Under the pieces are notes generated by a model that worked only from the letters and a program-made list of their open reading frames with translations, was not told the origin of the DNA and searched no databases. From Chitinophaga niabensis (lineage in GTDB: Bacteria > Bacteroidota > Bacteroidia > Chitinophagales > Chitinophagaceae), in the NCBI RefSeq assembly GCF_900129465.1, contig NZ_FSRA01000002.1, positions 1,860,001-1,924,000 of the forward strand: a stretch of DNA of 64,000 nucleotides, written 5' to 3'. Position 1 is the stretch's first letter; the number at the start of each line of letters is the position of its first letter. This document shows, in pieces, positions 1 through 8,354 of the stretch. A program made the translations under genes and the position numbers.

Positions 1-2
1 TT

Positions 3-506
3 ATACTGGTAGGCCATTCATGGGGCGGTGCTGTAATTACCGAAGCCGGCAATCACCCTAAAGTGGCAGGCCTGGTTTATGTAGCCGCTTTTCAGCCTGA
101 CAAAGGTGAAACTGCATTACAGTGGTTGCAAACAGCCCCTCCGGCTCCTGAAAATGGCGTACTGGCCCCAGACGATAAAGGCATTGTTTACTATGATAAA
201 GCTAAGTACCATGCAGGTTTCTGTGCAGATATCCCTAAAGCAGATGCTGATTTTATGTATGCCTCCCAGGGTGCTTTTTATGCAAAAGGTTTTGCTACCC
301 CTATTACTAAAGCCGCCTGGAAAGACAAACCTACCTATGGTATAATAGCTACGGAAGATAAAAGTATCGCCCCTGAAATTCAACGTAACATGTACAAAAG
401 GTCCAATACAAAGGTAACAGAGGTAAAGGGCAGCCATGTGATCTATATATCCCAACCGGCCGCAGTGGCGAAAGTAGTAATAGCAGCCGCCACTAATAGC
501 AAGTAA
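3..506 (+). CDS. alpha/beta hydrolase, 3' part (5' end outside window)
   Basis: The reading frame is open from the first bases of the window, so the start lies upstream. The visible 167 codons begin with a nucleophile elbow GHSWGG (Ser is the expected catalytic nucleophile) a few residues in. Near the C-terminus there is a GSH motif in a context (VKGSHVIYISQP) that fits the catalytic His of alpha/beta hydrolases, and an acidic residue in IIATEDKS could be the third member of the triad. This matches the common alpha/beta hydrolase fold proteins of about 230-270 residues. Substrate cannot be told. A small hairpin (544-551 with 560-567) lies downstream without a U-tract. Confidence 0.85.
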   Translation: MLVGHSWGGAVITEAGNHPKVAGLVYVAAFQPDKGETALQWLQTAPPAPENGVLAPDDKGIVYYDKAKYHAGFCADIPKADADFMYASQGAFYAKGFATPITKAAWKDKPTYGIIATEDKSIAPEIQRNMYKRSNTKVTEVKGSHVIYISQPAAVAKVVIAAATNSK

Positions 507-590
507 ATTCATTGCCAGATTCTTCCCGCAAAAATATTATCTTGTTGCTCCTTGCCAAAGGGGCAACATTGATAATTAAATAGAGTTCAT

Positions 591-1565
591 ATGCGTAAAG
601 AAATCCTTGTAGTGAGCATGAGTTGCTTAACCCTCCTGGGTTCGGCAGCGTCAGTACTGGCAGAGGGCAGATCGGTATCTGTTACAGCACAAAACCCTGC
701 AGATTCCAAAGACCTCATAGGGCGTTGGGACATCACAATCGATCAGGATGGAAAACCAGCTCCCTCCTGGCTGGAAGTAAAACTTTCAGGCAACCGCACC
801 CTGGTGGGTTATTTTGTAGGTGTTTCCGGAAGTGCCCGTCCTGTAGCGAAAGTGAATTTTGATAACGGTAAGTTCAGTTTCGCCATTCCGCCACAATGGG
901 AAGGCGGTAACCAGGATTTTGTGATCGAAGGAGCATTAGCCGGCGCAGGCATCGAAGGTACCATTACTACCAGCGAAGGAAAGAAATACAACTGGAAAGG
1001 AGTGAAAGCCCCCTATCTGAAAAGAACTGCCGCACCGGTTTGGGGTAAAGCCATTAACTTATTCAATGGAAAAGACCTCGCAGGTTGGAAAGCATTGGGT
1101 AAGAATCAATGGGAAGTAAAGAATGGTGTACTCACCAGTCCTCATTCAGGCGCTAACCTCATCTCTGAGCAAACCTTTAACGACTTTAAATTACACGTAG
1201 AGTTCAGGTACCAGAAAGGAAGCAACAGCGGTGTTTATTTAAGAGGCCGTCATGAAGTGCAGATAGAAGATAGTCCTGCTGATGCACATCCTTCCAGCGT
1301 ATTGTTCAGTGGCGTATACGGTTTCCTGGCCCCCAGCGAAATTGCAGCACTCGGTCCTGACAAATGGCAGAGCTATGATATCACCCTTATTGGCCGGATG
1401 GTAACGATTGTGGTGAATGGAAAAACCGTTATCAGTAACCAGGAGATCCCAGGGATTACAGGTGGAGCATTGGATAGCAACGAAGGAGAACCCGGACCTA
1501 TCTACATACAGGGAGATCACGGTCCTATTGAATTCAGGAAGATAGTGATCACACCCGCTAAATAA
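591..1565 (+). CDS. secreted DUF1080 (3-keto-disaccharide hydrolase-like) protein
   Basis: The 324-residue product starts with a cleavable signal peptide (about 1-24, ending VLA). Residues about 40-140 form a beta-rich domain of unknown kind. Residues about 152-322 are a DUF1080 domain: LFNGKDLAGW near 157-166, then GVYLRGRHEVQI near 214-225, and a closing jelly-roll strand. DUF1080 proteins are concanavalin-like jelly rolls; some members act on 3-keto-glycosides. The protein should be periplasmic or surface-exposed; it has no lipobox. It stands alone between a hydrolase and a convergent operon, and shares a terminator with that operon. The substrate is unknown. Confidence 0.85.
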   Translation: MRKEILVVSMSCLTLLGSAASVLAEGRSVSVTAQNPADSKDLIGRWDITIDQDGKPAPSWLEVKLSGNRTLVGYFVGVSGSARPVAKVNFDNGKFSFAIPPQWEGGNQDFVIEGALAGAGIEGTITTSEGKKYNWKGVKAPYLKRTAAPVWGKAINLFNGKDLAGWKALGKNQWEVKNGVLTSPHSGANLISEQTFNDFKLHVEFRYQKGSNSGVYLRGRHEVQIEDSPADAHPSSVLFSGVYGFLAPSEIAALGPDKWQSYDITLIGRMVTIVVNGKTVISNQEIPGITGGALDSNEGEPGPIYIQGDHGPIEFRKIVITPAK

Positions 1566-1566
1566 T

Positions 1567-1645
1567 AAAAAGCCCCCGGGAATTGATATACCCCGAAAAG
1601 TGTCTAACTTTTTGGGGCACTCCAAAATCTCCCGGGGCTTTTTTA
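1567..1645. terminator. nested bidirectional terminator
   Basis: Outer arms AAAAAGCCCCCGGG (1567-1580) and CTCCCGGGGCTTTTTT (1629-1643) pair and are flanked by A- and T-tracts, so they can stop transcription in both directions. Inside the loop a second hairpin is formed by CCCCGAAAAG (1591-1600) and CTTTTTGGGG (1608-1617). It separates the convergent DUF1080 gene and the CsgG-type operon. Confidence 0.85.
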
Positions 1646-2560
1646 TTAACGTACAAGTACATTATACCGGACCACCGTGACCCTGTTGGCATAATAGGCC
1701 TTAGCAATTTCTTTAATAGCATTCACCCTTTGTTTCTCCAGTTCTATTTCCTGGTTTTCCCTTTTCTCCACTTTTGAAGAGATCTGTGCGATCAACTGTT
1801 TTACTTCCGGGTAACAGCTGGAAGATGGATCTATCTGCGCTAATGCTCCCTGCGCTTCTTCATAATTATTGGTAGCTATAGCAGACTTTGCCCGCGTGAT
1901 ATTTTTGGCACATAAAAGCGTCTGGTATTTTTTATATACTTCCAGGGATTTCTTCTGTGCTTCCTGGTAACAATTGCCTGCAGCATCAGGGATGGATTGA
2001 AGGATACTTAAGGATTGCTCATAATCGTTCTTCGATGCCAGGGTGCCTGCCTGCTGGATCATAGACCCACACTTTTCAGCATAGTAATTCAGGACCTTAT
2101 TTTTGGTAGCTGCGATAAATTGTTTGTATGATTCGTCTGCCACTTTGATCTGGCTGAAAGCATTACTGATAGCCTGCGACTTATTGCTGCCGCTACCTTT
2201 TATCTTTTTTGAAAAGGTATTGAAAACAACATTCGTGCTTAACTGCTTTACAAACAGCGAGAGTTCCAGGGTAGTAATGTTCAGGTTCTGCATACCACCT
2301 TCCACAACACCGGATTCTTCAATGGTTATAACCGGGTAGATCACCAGGTCGTTCGTTTGGCCAATAGCGGCTTCATTGGAATTGTTTACGATCTGTGTGA
2401 TCTTGGATTCCAGTTTCTGGATCTGTGCCAGGGTAAGATCGCCGGAAGGTTCCGGCATGATGGTCCATAGCGTAAGGCTGGGACTCTGGGATTGCGCCTG
2501 GTGCGAACTTAACTGGGAGAAAAATGCAATCAGCAAAGCCGCTTTTATAAATATTTTCAT
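1646..2560 (-). CDS. secreted helical protein of a CsgG-type operon, function unknown
   Basis: The 304-residue product has a signal peptide (about 1-24). The first half (about 28-150) looks alpha/beta and contains a motif-like stretch TNDLVIYPVITIEE. The second half is helical with two repeats of the type NDYEQSLSILQSIP and NNYEEAQGALAQID, each followed by C-Y-x-E, reminiscent of TPR helices; the end (about 258-290) is a charged coiled coil. It is the last gene of a three-gene operon, 9 nt after the DUF6175-like gene. No enzymatic motif is visible. Given the CsgG-like first gene, a periplasmic or outer-membrane accessory role is an inference. Confidence 0.75.
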   Translation of the reverse strand: MKIFIKAALLIAFFSQLSSHQAQSQSPSLTLWTIMPEPSGDLTLAQIQKLESKITQIVNNSNEAAIGQTNDLVIYPVITIEESGVVEGGMQNLNITTLELSLFVKQLSTNVVFNTFSKKIKGSGSNKSQAISNAFSQIKVADESYKQFIAATKNKVLNYYAEKCGSMIQQAGTLASKNDYEQSLSILQSIPDAAGNCYQEAQKKSLEVYKKYQTLLCAKNITRAKSAIATNNYEEAQGALAQIDPSSSCYPEVKQLIAQISSKVEKRENQEIELEKQRVNAIKEIAKAYYANRVTVVRYNVLVR

Positions 2561-2569
2561 AGGTGCATG

Positions 2570-3424
2570 TTAGTTAAGCGTGATATAAAGGGTACTGCCC
2601 TTTATTTCTTTACTGGGCGTAAGCCCAACCGATCTAAGGTAGTTGGAAAGTTGCAGCGCATACCTGGTGGTACTCACGCTGTTCCCGTTCTTATCCCTTA
2701 AAGGGATTTTAACCTCATCAAAGATGATCTTTGAGCTGGTTACTCCCTGTATATGATAATTACTATTCACCGTATTGTTGGAAACCCATTCTTCCAAAAG
2801 GTCTGACAAAGCGGTTTTATCTGTTCCTATCGGAGAGGTCATATTAACAGCAGCACCTTCGGCAAAGGAAATGTCAATTAACAGAGAACGGCCTTTCTTT
2901 TCAATTTCAGTGAACTTGGCATTCATCGTTTCCGTGAATTCATCAATGCATTTTTCCACTGCCTTAGAAGCCAGCCGTCCGATATCGTCTGTAAAGAATT
3001 TGCCTGAACTGCCTACTTTATTGGAGAGGGAATTGCCCGTAGATACTTCATAGGAGGAGAGAATAACATTCACGCTGGAACCGGAATTGTCCTTTTTACC
3101 ATCTACTTCAGTGATCACATATATATCGCAGCCGGACATTTCAATGATCTTGGTTTTTATATCCGTTTGATTATCCGAGTTGAAGAGCTGGTTATCCTTC
3201 GCTGCTTTTAGTTTGCCTATAAAGTCAACAGTGGTATATCCTTTGTTATCAAAACCTTCTTTTACTTTCGTTATCGCTATCCGCCTGTTCACATCTTCAT
3301 CCAGCACAGTTCTGATGTCTTCTCCTTCTTTCGTGAATGGTATCACCATGATCCTGGGTTGCGTCTGTGCAACTCCCAGGGAAGTAATAAACGAAAGGAA
3401 AAAAACTGCCAGTGTTTTTTGCAT
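2570..3424 (-). CDS. secreted DUF6175-like protein
   Basis: This is the middle gene of the operon, starting 3 nt after the CsgG-like gene ends. The 284-residue product has a signal peptide (about 1-19) followed at once by a stretch PRIMVIPFTKEGEDIR that is typical of small periplasmic alpha/beta proteins related to CsgG or TolB-N folds. It continues with a region resembling the sugar-free, nucleotide-free TolB/CsgG core (CDIYVITEVDG, VNVILSSYEVSTG). I recall such Bacteroidota proteins being annotated DUF6175, but that assignment is from memory and uncertain. No membrane helix besides the signal peptide is seen. A role in an outer-membrane assembly with its neighbours is an inference from context. 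Confidence 0.75.
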   Translation of the reverse strand: MQKTLAVFFLSFITSLGVAQTQPRIMVIPFTKEGEDIRTVLDEDVNRRIAITKVKEGFDNKGYTTVDFIGKLKAAKDNQLFNSDNQTDIKTKIIEMSGCDIYVITEVDGKKDNSGSSVNVILSSYEVSTGNSLSNKVGSSGKFFTDDIGRLASKAVEKCIDEFTETMNAKFTEIEKKGRSLLIDISFAEGAAVNMTSPIGTDKTALSDLLEEWVSNNTVNSNYHIQGVTSSKIIFDEVKIPLRDKNGNSVSTTRYALQLSNYLRSVGLTPSKEIKGSTLYITLN

Positions 3425-3427
3425 ATA

Positions 3428-4294
3428 CTATTCGTTTATGATTTCGCATTTCAATTTAGCATTCCCTTCCATCTTTTTGGCAATGTCTGCACCACCTTCC
3501 GTTACTGTGCAGATGGAGAAGTTTTCATCCTCAACCTTCGATACCACTATCTTTCCGATCTGCTTTTTCCTGGTGAGCTTTTTACCGTCCACTACCAATT
3601 CCGTTGCTTCATACACTTTAAACTGATTGCTTTCTGATACGCCGGTACCACTACCGCCGGATATCAATACTTTGACTGCTTCACCTGCACCACTTTTCTC
3701 TTCAATAGATGCAATGGAAGCCACGATCTTAAAGTTATCCTTGATGAATTTTTCGATCTGTGGTTTAATTTCTTTCAACGCATCCTCAAAGGCAGTTTTA
3801 CCTTTTGAAGTAGCGCTAAAGCTATTGGAAGCCATGATCTCTCCCGTGGCTACATCTACCACTCTTGTATTGAATGCTATTTCAGCAATGTTGGAAGTGG
3901 TCATGCCCACAACCGGGATGCTCACCTGCTTGGTTTCAGCTTTTGCTTTTGAAATATTTCCAAGCACAACATATTGCGCACCGAGGGATTTGGATTGTTC
4001 AATTACCTGGCCATCTATGAAGTCTTCATCTTTCTGCAGGTTCTTTTCAGACTTTAACTGGTCCATTTTCTCCCGTTCAACCAATGAGAACCTTTTGGTT
4101 TTCAGAAAGGCATCGGCAACGGCATCCTGGATAGCAGTATTATACTCAGAAGAATTATTGCTCCGGGAATAACCATAGCTATCTTTTTGAGCGGAACTTT
4201 TGAATGGAACGATGCCGATAAGTGTCTTATTCTGGGCATAGGAAGTGCTGCAGATGGTGAATAATGTTACCATCAGGGTAATAGGCTTTATCAT
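3428..4294 (-). CDS. CsgG/HfaB-family protein
   Basis: First gene of a tight operon of three secreted proteins. The 288-residue product has a signal peptide (about 1-20) and then the CsgG-family pattern: IGIVPFKSS near 28-36, a helix with VADAFLKTKRFSLVEREKMDQLKSE (about 59-83), GAQYVVLGNISKA (about 105-117), and RVVDVATGEIMAS (about 144-156). In CsgG, the family archetype, this fold forms an outer-membrane secretion channel for curli; other members only bind periplasmic partners. There is no convincing lipobox, unlike E. coli CsgG, so a lipid anchor is not supported. The C-terminal third (about 200-288) is extra to the core fold. Confidence 0.85.
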   Translation of the reverse strand: MIKPITLMVTLFTICSTSYAQNKTLIGIVPFKSSAQKDSYGYSRSNNSSEYNTAIQDAVADAFLKTKRFSLVEREKMDQLKSEKNLQKDEDFIDGQVIEQSKSLGAQYVVLGNISKAKAETKQVSIPVVGMTTSNIAEIAFNTRVVDVATGEIMASNSFSATSKGKTAFEDALKEIKPQIEKFIKDNFKIVASIASIEEKSGAGEAVKVLISGGSGTGVSESNQFKVYEATELVVDGKKLTRKKQIGKIVVSKVEDENFSICTVTEGGADIAKKMEGNAKLKCEIINE

Positions 4295-4390
4295 ATGGGT
4301 TGCTAAATTATCTAGTTAATCGTTTTTTAGGTATAAGGGATTCAAATTTCAGCACTAAGATATGATAAATATTTTAATTGTATATATGTT

Positions 4391-5374
4391 TTATCGCACT
4401 GGATAAGGCCCTTCGGAAAACCCTTCCGCATGATACCCTTTTGCCCCGATGATCTTTGCCAGGGGGCTTCTTATTCCATCGCCGGACCTTAGTTGTTCCA
4501 GGATATACCTGAAATCGTACTTCGGCTGCCAACCCAGTTCCTTTCTTGCTTTATCATTCACATATACCCTGTCTATACCCGGGAAGAACTTCCAGCCATA
4601 TTGTGCATATACTGCTGCATAATCAGGGAACAAACCTGCCAGTACTTTTGGGGCATCGGTCCGTAATGCCGCCAGGTGTTCCGGTAAAAAAGGAGTTGTG
4701 GCACTGATGATATATTTCCCGAAACCGATCTGCTGGGCACATTCCGCTGCCAGCAGGTGTGCACTCACGGCATCTTCAATATCCACACGGCGGGAGAGGT
4801 ATTCATTGGCTTTGAGATTTTCATCCGTGTAAGTATCCCGTGCATCTTTATGATCATCTTCTTCCGGAAAGAACCGGGATGTTCTCAAAACAATACAGGC
4901 CAGCCCCTGGTTCCTGTGGAATAACTGGCAAAGGTCTTCTGCCGCTGCTTTTGTTACGCCGTAGATATTTTTGGGAACAGGTGTAACTGCTTCCGTTATC
5001 CATGCTGCCGGATCTCCGGCGGGAGGTACCAGTGCATCGCCAAAAACACTGGTGGTGCTGGTGAAGATAAAACGTTGCACACGCGCTGTAATGGAGGCTT
5101 CCAGCAGGTTGAGCGTACCTGTTATGTTAGTATCAATAAAATCCTGCCTGCTATGGGTGCCAACATGGGGTTTATGCAAAGTGGCCGCATGAAATACCGT
5201 TTGTATACCTTCCATGCAACGGTTCACAAAAGCAGGATCGGCAATGGAACCAACATGTGTGGTGAATGGGGAAGGGAGTATATCTATACTCACTACTTCG
5301 TATTGCAGATCTCTTAATGTGCGGACCAGCGCTTCGCCCAAATGCCCTGCGCTTCCGGTGACTAAAACTTTCAT
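4391..5374 (-). CDS. NAD-dependent epimerase/dehydratase (extended SDR)
   Basis: The 327-residue protein begins directly with the Rossmann motif TGSAGHLG (residues 6-13), has an acidic Asp31 at the end of the second strand (suggesting NAD over NADP), the active-site Ser/Thr run STTS (106-109) and Y138-x3-K142. These are the hallmarks of extended short-chain dehydrogenases such as UDP-glucose 4-epimerases and related sugar-nucleotide enzymes. It is cytoplasmic. It is divergent from a Crp/Fnr gene, with a palindrome between the two starts, so it is probably controlled by that regulator. The exact substrate cannot be told. Confidence 0.88.
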   Translation of the reverse strand: MKVLVTGSAGHLGEALVRTLRDLQYEVVSIDILPSPFTTHVGSIADPAFVNRCMEGIQTVFHAATLHKPHVGTHSRQDFIDTNITGTLNLLEASITARVQRFIFTSTTSVFGDALVPPAGDPAAWITEAVTPVPKNIYGVTKAAAEDLCQLFHRNQGLACIVLRTSRFFPEEDDHKDARDTYTDENLKANEYLSRRVDIEDAVSAHLLAAECAQQIGFGKYIISATTPFLPEHLAALRTDAPKVLAGLFPDYAAVYAQYGWKFFPGIDRVYVNDKARKELGWQPKYDFRYILEQLRSGDGIRSPLAKIIGAKGYHAEGFSEGPYPVR

Positions 5375-5408
5375 AAAGCAAAATTAACCACGTTTCAGGG
5401 GAATTTTA

Positions 5409-5420
5409 GGACATTTGTCC
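5409..5420. promoter_or_regulatory. candidate operator between epimerase and Crp/Fnr genes
   Basis: GGACA-TT-TGTCC, perfect 5-bp arms, lies 10 nt before the Crp/Fnr start and about 35 nt before the divergent epimerase start. Dyads of this size are usual targets of Crp/Fnr dimers. That the neighbouring regulator binds here is an inference. Confidence 0.5.
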
Positions 5421-5430
5421 CATTTACGGT

Positions 5431-5973
5431 ATGATCAGGAAAAATCTGCAACTACTTCAGTTAACAGAAGCGATGGAAGGTAAAACCACCCTGCGTAGTA
5501 TCAATGCAGGGCAGCGGTTCATTCACCAGGATGAGCAGTTAACTCATGTGTACATCATTAAGACCGGCATCGCCAAATGTTTTATTACAGAGGAGAACGA
5601 TAAAGATTATATCCTTGAATTTTTGGGTGAAGGCGAGGTATTGGGTGAAATTGAAGCCATCAGAAAGCAGAAGACCATCTGTTCAGTAGAAGCTGTTACG
5701 CCACTCACGGTTCATGCCATGAGCCATACGGAGTTCCTGCATAGCATCTATACTATGCCTGATCTTAACCAGGTTATGCTGGAACTCCTGGCCACCCGCG
5801 TCGCCAATTCATCTATCAAAAGTGCCAGGCAGCAATTGTATGCTTTGTCTGAAATACTCCCACAGTTATTGGCTATGCTGGATGCACAGCATATTACTTT
5901 CACCAAGCAGGACCTGGCGGGGTATATGGGCATTTCAGTCAGAAGCCTGAACAGGTTGTTGCAGGAGTTATAA
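5431..5973 (+). CDS. Crp/Fnr-family transcriptional regulator
   Basis: The 180-residue protein has an N-terminal cyclic-nucleotide-binding-type beta roll (about 20-110; LGEGEVLGEIEAI is the roll's typical Gly-rich turn) and a short C-terminal winged helix (about 150-180; FTKQDLAGYMGISVRSLNRL reads as the recognition helix region). It lacks the iron-sulphur cysteines of Fnr, so a redox sensor of that kind is unlikely. It is transcribed away from the SDR epimerase and probably regulates it and itself. Its stop codon overlaps the 3' end of the DinB remnant on the other strand by 6 nt. Confidence 0.88.
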   Translation: MIRKNLQLLQLTEAMEGKTTLRSINAGQRFIHQDEQLTHVYIIKTGIAKCFITEENDKDYILEFLGEGEVLGEIEAIRKQKTICSVEAVTPLTVHAMSHTEFLHSIYTMPDLNQVMLELLATRVANSSIKSARQQLYALSEILPQLLAMLDAQHITFTKQDLAGYMGISVRSLNRLLQEL

Positions 5974-6145
5974 AGGATGATTGGTGCGCGATACCCAATT
6001 GGGCACATCGTATTTGCTCTGCCGGAGTAACATGTTCAATTGTGCTGTATGATGCTGTATCCCACAATTCATCCGGGCAGGCCAGCAATGCATTTTCCAA
6101 CATATCTATAGAGGCGCCGAATTGTTGCCATAGTGCTTCTTTCAT
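5968..6145 (-). pseudogene. DinB-family gene with internal deletion
   Basis: The ATG at 6145 overlaps the stop of the upstream DUF488 gene by 4 nt (ATGA), so the two were one operon. The first ~28 codons read MKEALWQQFGASIDML...CPDELWD, a normal start of DinB/YfiT-like proteins. After about 6058 the frame turns into unrelated sequence. In another frame the next bases read QHHTAQLNMLLRQSKYDV then PNWVSRTNHPL and stop at 5968-5970; this is the usual DinB C-terminus with its HH motif (from memory of the family). About 100 central codons, with most metal ligands, are therefore missing. The deduced deletion is inference; both ends are seen directly. Confidence 0.75.
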
Positions 6146-6498
6146 GATCTTGATCCCAGGTATTGTTTTAAAACTATGGCATGGTTATGTTCGGGGTCTT
6201 TTGTGGCAAAGATCAGGGTGATCTTCTTTTTATCCTTGTGCCGTTCGAGAAAATCCCCCACTGCTGTATTCTGCTTCAACTCTGCCAGGTACTTTTTCTC
6301 AAAATCTGTCCACGACATATCGTTTTGATGGAACGAAGTCCTTAACGGGCCGGAAGGGGCCAGGTCTTTTGCCCATTCATCTATAGCCGCTTTTTCTTTT
6401 GTAAAACCACGGGGCCATAACCTGTCCACCAGTATCCTGAAGCCATCAGTTTTCGATGGTTCTTCATAGATGCGTTTTATTTTAATGTCTGGCTGCAT
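6142..6498 (-). CDS. DUF488 (YeaO-like) protein
   Basis: The 118-residue protein carries the well-conserved family sequence RIYEEPSKTDGFRILVDRLW followed by PRGFTKEKA, then W-x-KDLAPS, RTSFHQND, and a strand TLIFATKDPEHNHA near the end. Length fits the family (110-120 residues). The biochemical role of YeaO-like proteins is not established. It is the first gene of a two-gene operon whose second gene is a broken DinB. It is divergent from the ECF sigma gene. Confidence 0.85.
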   Translation of the reverse strand: MQPDIKIKRIYEEPSKTDGFRILVDRLWPRGFTKEKAAIDEWAKDLAPSGPLRTSFHQNDMSWTDFEKKYLAELKQNTAVGDFLERHKDKKKITLIFATKDPEHNHAIVLKQYLGSRS

Positions 6499-6506
6499 AA
6501 GTACTG

Positions 6507-6537
6507 TTTAAGTTACGATATTTAGTTATTACTTTTA
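6507..6537 (+). promoter_or_regulatory. putative promoter of the ECF sigma / FecR genes
   Basis: TTTA (6507-6510), 19 bp, then TACTTTTA (6530-6537). This is one mismatch in each box from the Bacteroidota consensus TTTG / TAnnTTTG and lies 17 nt upstream of the sigma start codon. Confidence 0.4.
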
Positions 6538-6553
6538 GCCCCGGGTATCAAGC

Positions 6554-7147
6554 ATGCATGAACAAACGGACATAGAGCGGGAATGGCTGATAAAACTCTC
6601 CAGGGGCGATGGATCTGTTTTTCGTGAACTTTTCGACCATTATCACCCATTCGTTTATTCTTTCGCATTACGTATGACGGAATCAGATCCGATTGCCAAA
6701 GATGTAGTGCAGGATGTATTTGTGAAGATCTGGGTCAACCGGGAATCCCTCCATGCCATTGAAAACCTCCCCGCTTACCTCAACCGCATGACCCGCAACC
6801 TTGTATTGAACGGCATGAAACGCAGGGCCCATGAGGAAAGCCTGATCCGTGACCTGTTCCCCGCCGGCAACGAACGCAATTCTACCGAAGATGCTACCCT
6901 GGCGAAAGAGTTGGAAGCCCTGCTGCATCGTGCCATTGACCATCTCCCGGGTCAGCAGCAAAAGGTCTACAGGCTGGGCCGCATGAAAGGTCTGAAACAT
7001 GAAGATATCGCAGAACAGCTGCAGATCTCCAGGGAAACTGTTAAGAAACACATGATGGCGGCCGTTCGCAGTGTAAAGGACTACTTGCAGGAACATGGCG
7101 GCCCTATTGGATTGCTGGCCATTTGCCTCCTGAAATTGTACCGCTGA
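6554..7147 (+). CDS. FecI-like ECF sigma-70 factor
   Basis: The 197-residue protein has sigma region 2 (about 22-90: FRELFDHYHPFVYSFALRM, then AKDVVQDVFVKIW) and region 4 (about 135-187: LPGQQQKVYRLGRMKGLKHE and the recognition helix SRETVKKHMMAAVRSVK). It belongs to the Bacteroidota ECF sigma factors paired with FecR anti-sigma proteins at TonB-dependent uptake loci. It is followed 69 nt later by fecR and then susC/susD, so it most likely drives this uptake locus on a signal from the outer membrane. A hydrophobic tail (LLAICLLKLY) is unusual but has no known role. Confidence 0.92.
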   Translation: MHEQTDIEREWLIKLSRGDGSVFRELFDHYHPFVYSFALRMTESDPIAKDVVQDVFVKIWVNRESLHAIENLPAYLNRMTRNLVLNGMKRRAHEESLIRDLFPAGNERNSTEDATLAKELEALLHRAIDHLPGQQQKVYRLGRMKGLKHEDIAEQLQISRETVKKHMMAAVRSVKDYLQEHGGPIGLLAICLLKLYR

Positions 7148-7216
7148 ATTTTTTTTCTTCCCCACTACCCCTTCCTTCCTTTTCGTTTGTCAATACAGTA
7201 AACAGGCCTGAATAAT

Positions 7217-8335
7217 ATGCAAAACGAAAGATGGGATTATCTGCTCGGACGTTTTTATGATAAAACCTGCACGCCGCAAGAGCGTGAGGAATTAATGGAG
7301 GCCCTGAGGAACGCCATTCCCGGCGAACCCAATGATATGCTGCTGGATGATCTGATGGCTAAACATACCGTGGATGTTACACTGGAGCCGGCAGACGCGG
7401 AAGAGATCTATCAACGGATCAAACCAACTATTCCCGTTAAGAGAAATATGCGCTGGTGGGCTGCTGCTGCTATTTTGCTGATAGCCGGCAGTGCCGTTTA
7501 TTTCCTGTTACCGGAGAAACAACAACCTGCGCAAACAGCAAAGATCGATGTGGCGCCGGGTACGAATAAAGCCATCCTTACATTAGCGGATGGTTCACAG
7601 GTTGCGCTGGATAGTACAGGCAGCCAGGTGCTGTTGCAGGGGAAAACTGCTATCAGCCAACAGGGAGGAGAACTGGTATATAATGCAAAAGAAGAGCTGG
7701 AGCCGGTATACAATACCCTCTCCACGCCAAAAGGAGGGCAGTTTAAGATCACGCTGCCGGATAATTCTGTTGTATGGCTGAATGCGGCTTCTTCCATCCG
7801 TTTCCCCACTGTTTTCATAGGAAACGAAAGAAGCGTGGAAGTAAGGGGGGAAGCCTATTTCGAAGTGAGCCACGATGCTGCTAAACCTTTTAAGGTGAGG
7901 CTCTATGATAATACAGAAGTGAAGGTACTGGGCACACACTTCAACGTAAATGCCTACCAGGATGAGGAAAGTATCCAAACCAGCCTGCTGGAGGGTAAGG
8001 TGGAAGTAACACAGGGAATGGAAAAAGTAACGCTCAGGCCAGGCCAGCAGGCGAGAGGCATCATAGTGAGAGACCTGAGTACAATGGAAAAAACACAGGT
8101 GATCGCCTGGAAGAATGGTGTCTTCCATTTTGAACAGAAAGACCTGGCAGAAGTAATGCGCCAGCTTTCACGCTGGTATAATGTAGACGTAATATATAAA
8201 GGAGCCATACCACGCAGGACCTTTGGCGGGGAGCTGTCGCGCAGCCTATACCTCTCTGATATCGTGGAAGTAATGCAGGTGATGAAAGTAAACGTGAGGA
8301 TCGAGGAAGGAAACAAGCTGGTCGTAATGCCGTAA
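7217..8335 (+). CDS. FecR-family anti-sigma factor (DUF4974 C-terminal domain)
   Basis: The 372-residue single-pass inner-membrane protein has an N-terminal cytoplasmic part that should bind the sigma factor (about 1-75; the WDYLLGRFYDKTCTPQEREEL start is typical), a transmembrane helix (79-98), a periplasmic FecR domain (about 165-262: TLSTPKGGQFKITLPDNSVV, GEAYFEVSHD, VLGTHFNVNAY) and a C-terminal DUF4974 domain (about 300-370), which resembles the STN domain and contacts the signalling domain of SusC-type transporters. It directly follows the ECF sigma gene and precedes susC. Confidence 0.93.
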   Translation: MQNERWDYLLGRFYDKTCTPQEREELMEALRNAIPGEPNDMLLDDLMAKHTVDVTLEPADAEEIYQRIKPTIPVKRNMRWWAAAAILLIAGSAVYFLLPEKQQPAQTAKIDVAPGTNKAILTLADGSQVALDSTGSQVLLQGKTAISQQGGELVYNAKEELEPVYNTLSTPKGGQFKITLPDNSVVWLNAASSIRFPTVFIGNERSVEVRGEAYFEVSHDAAKPFKVRLYDNTEVKVLGTHFNVNAYQDEESIQTSLLEGKVEVTQGMEKVTLRPGQQARGIIVRDLSTMEKTQVIAWKNGVFHFEQKDLAEVMRQLSRWYNVDVIYKGAIPRRTFGGELSRSLYLSDIVEVMQVMKVNVRIEEGNKLVVMP

Positions 8336-8354
8336 CAACCAAAAGGAATTTATC

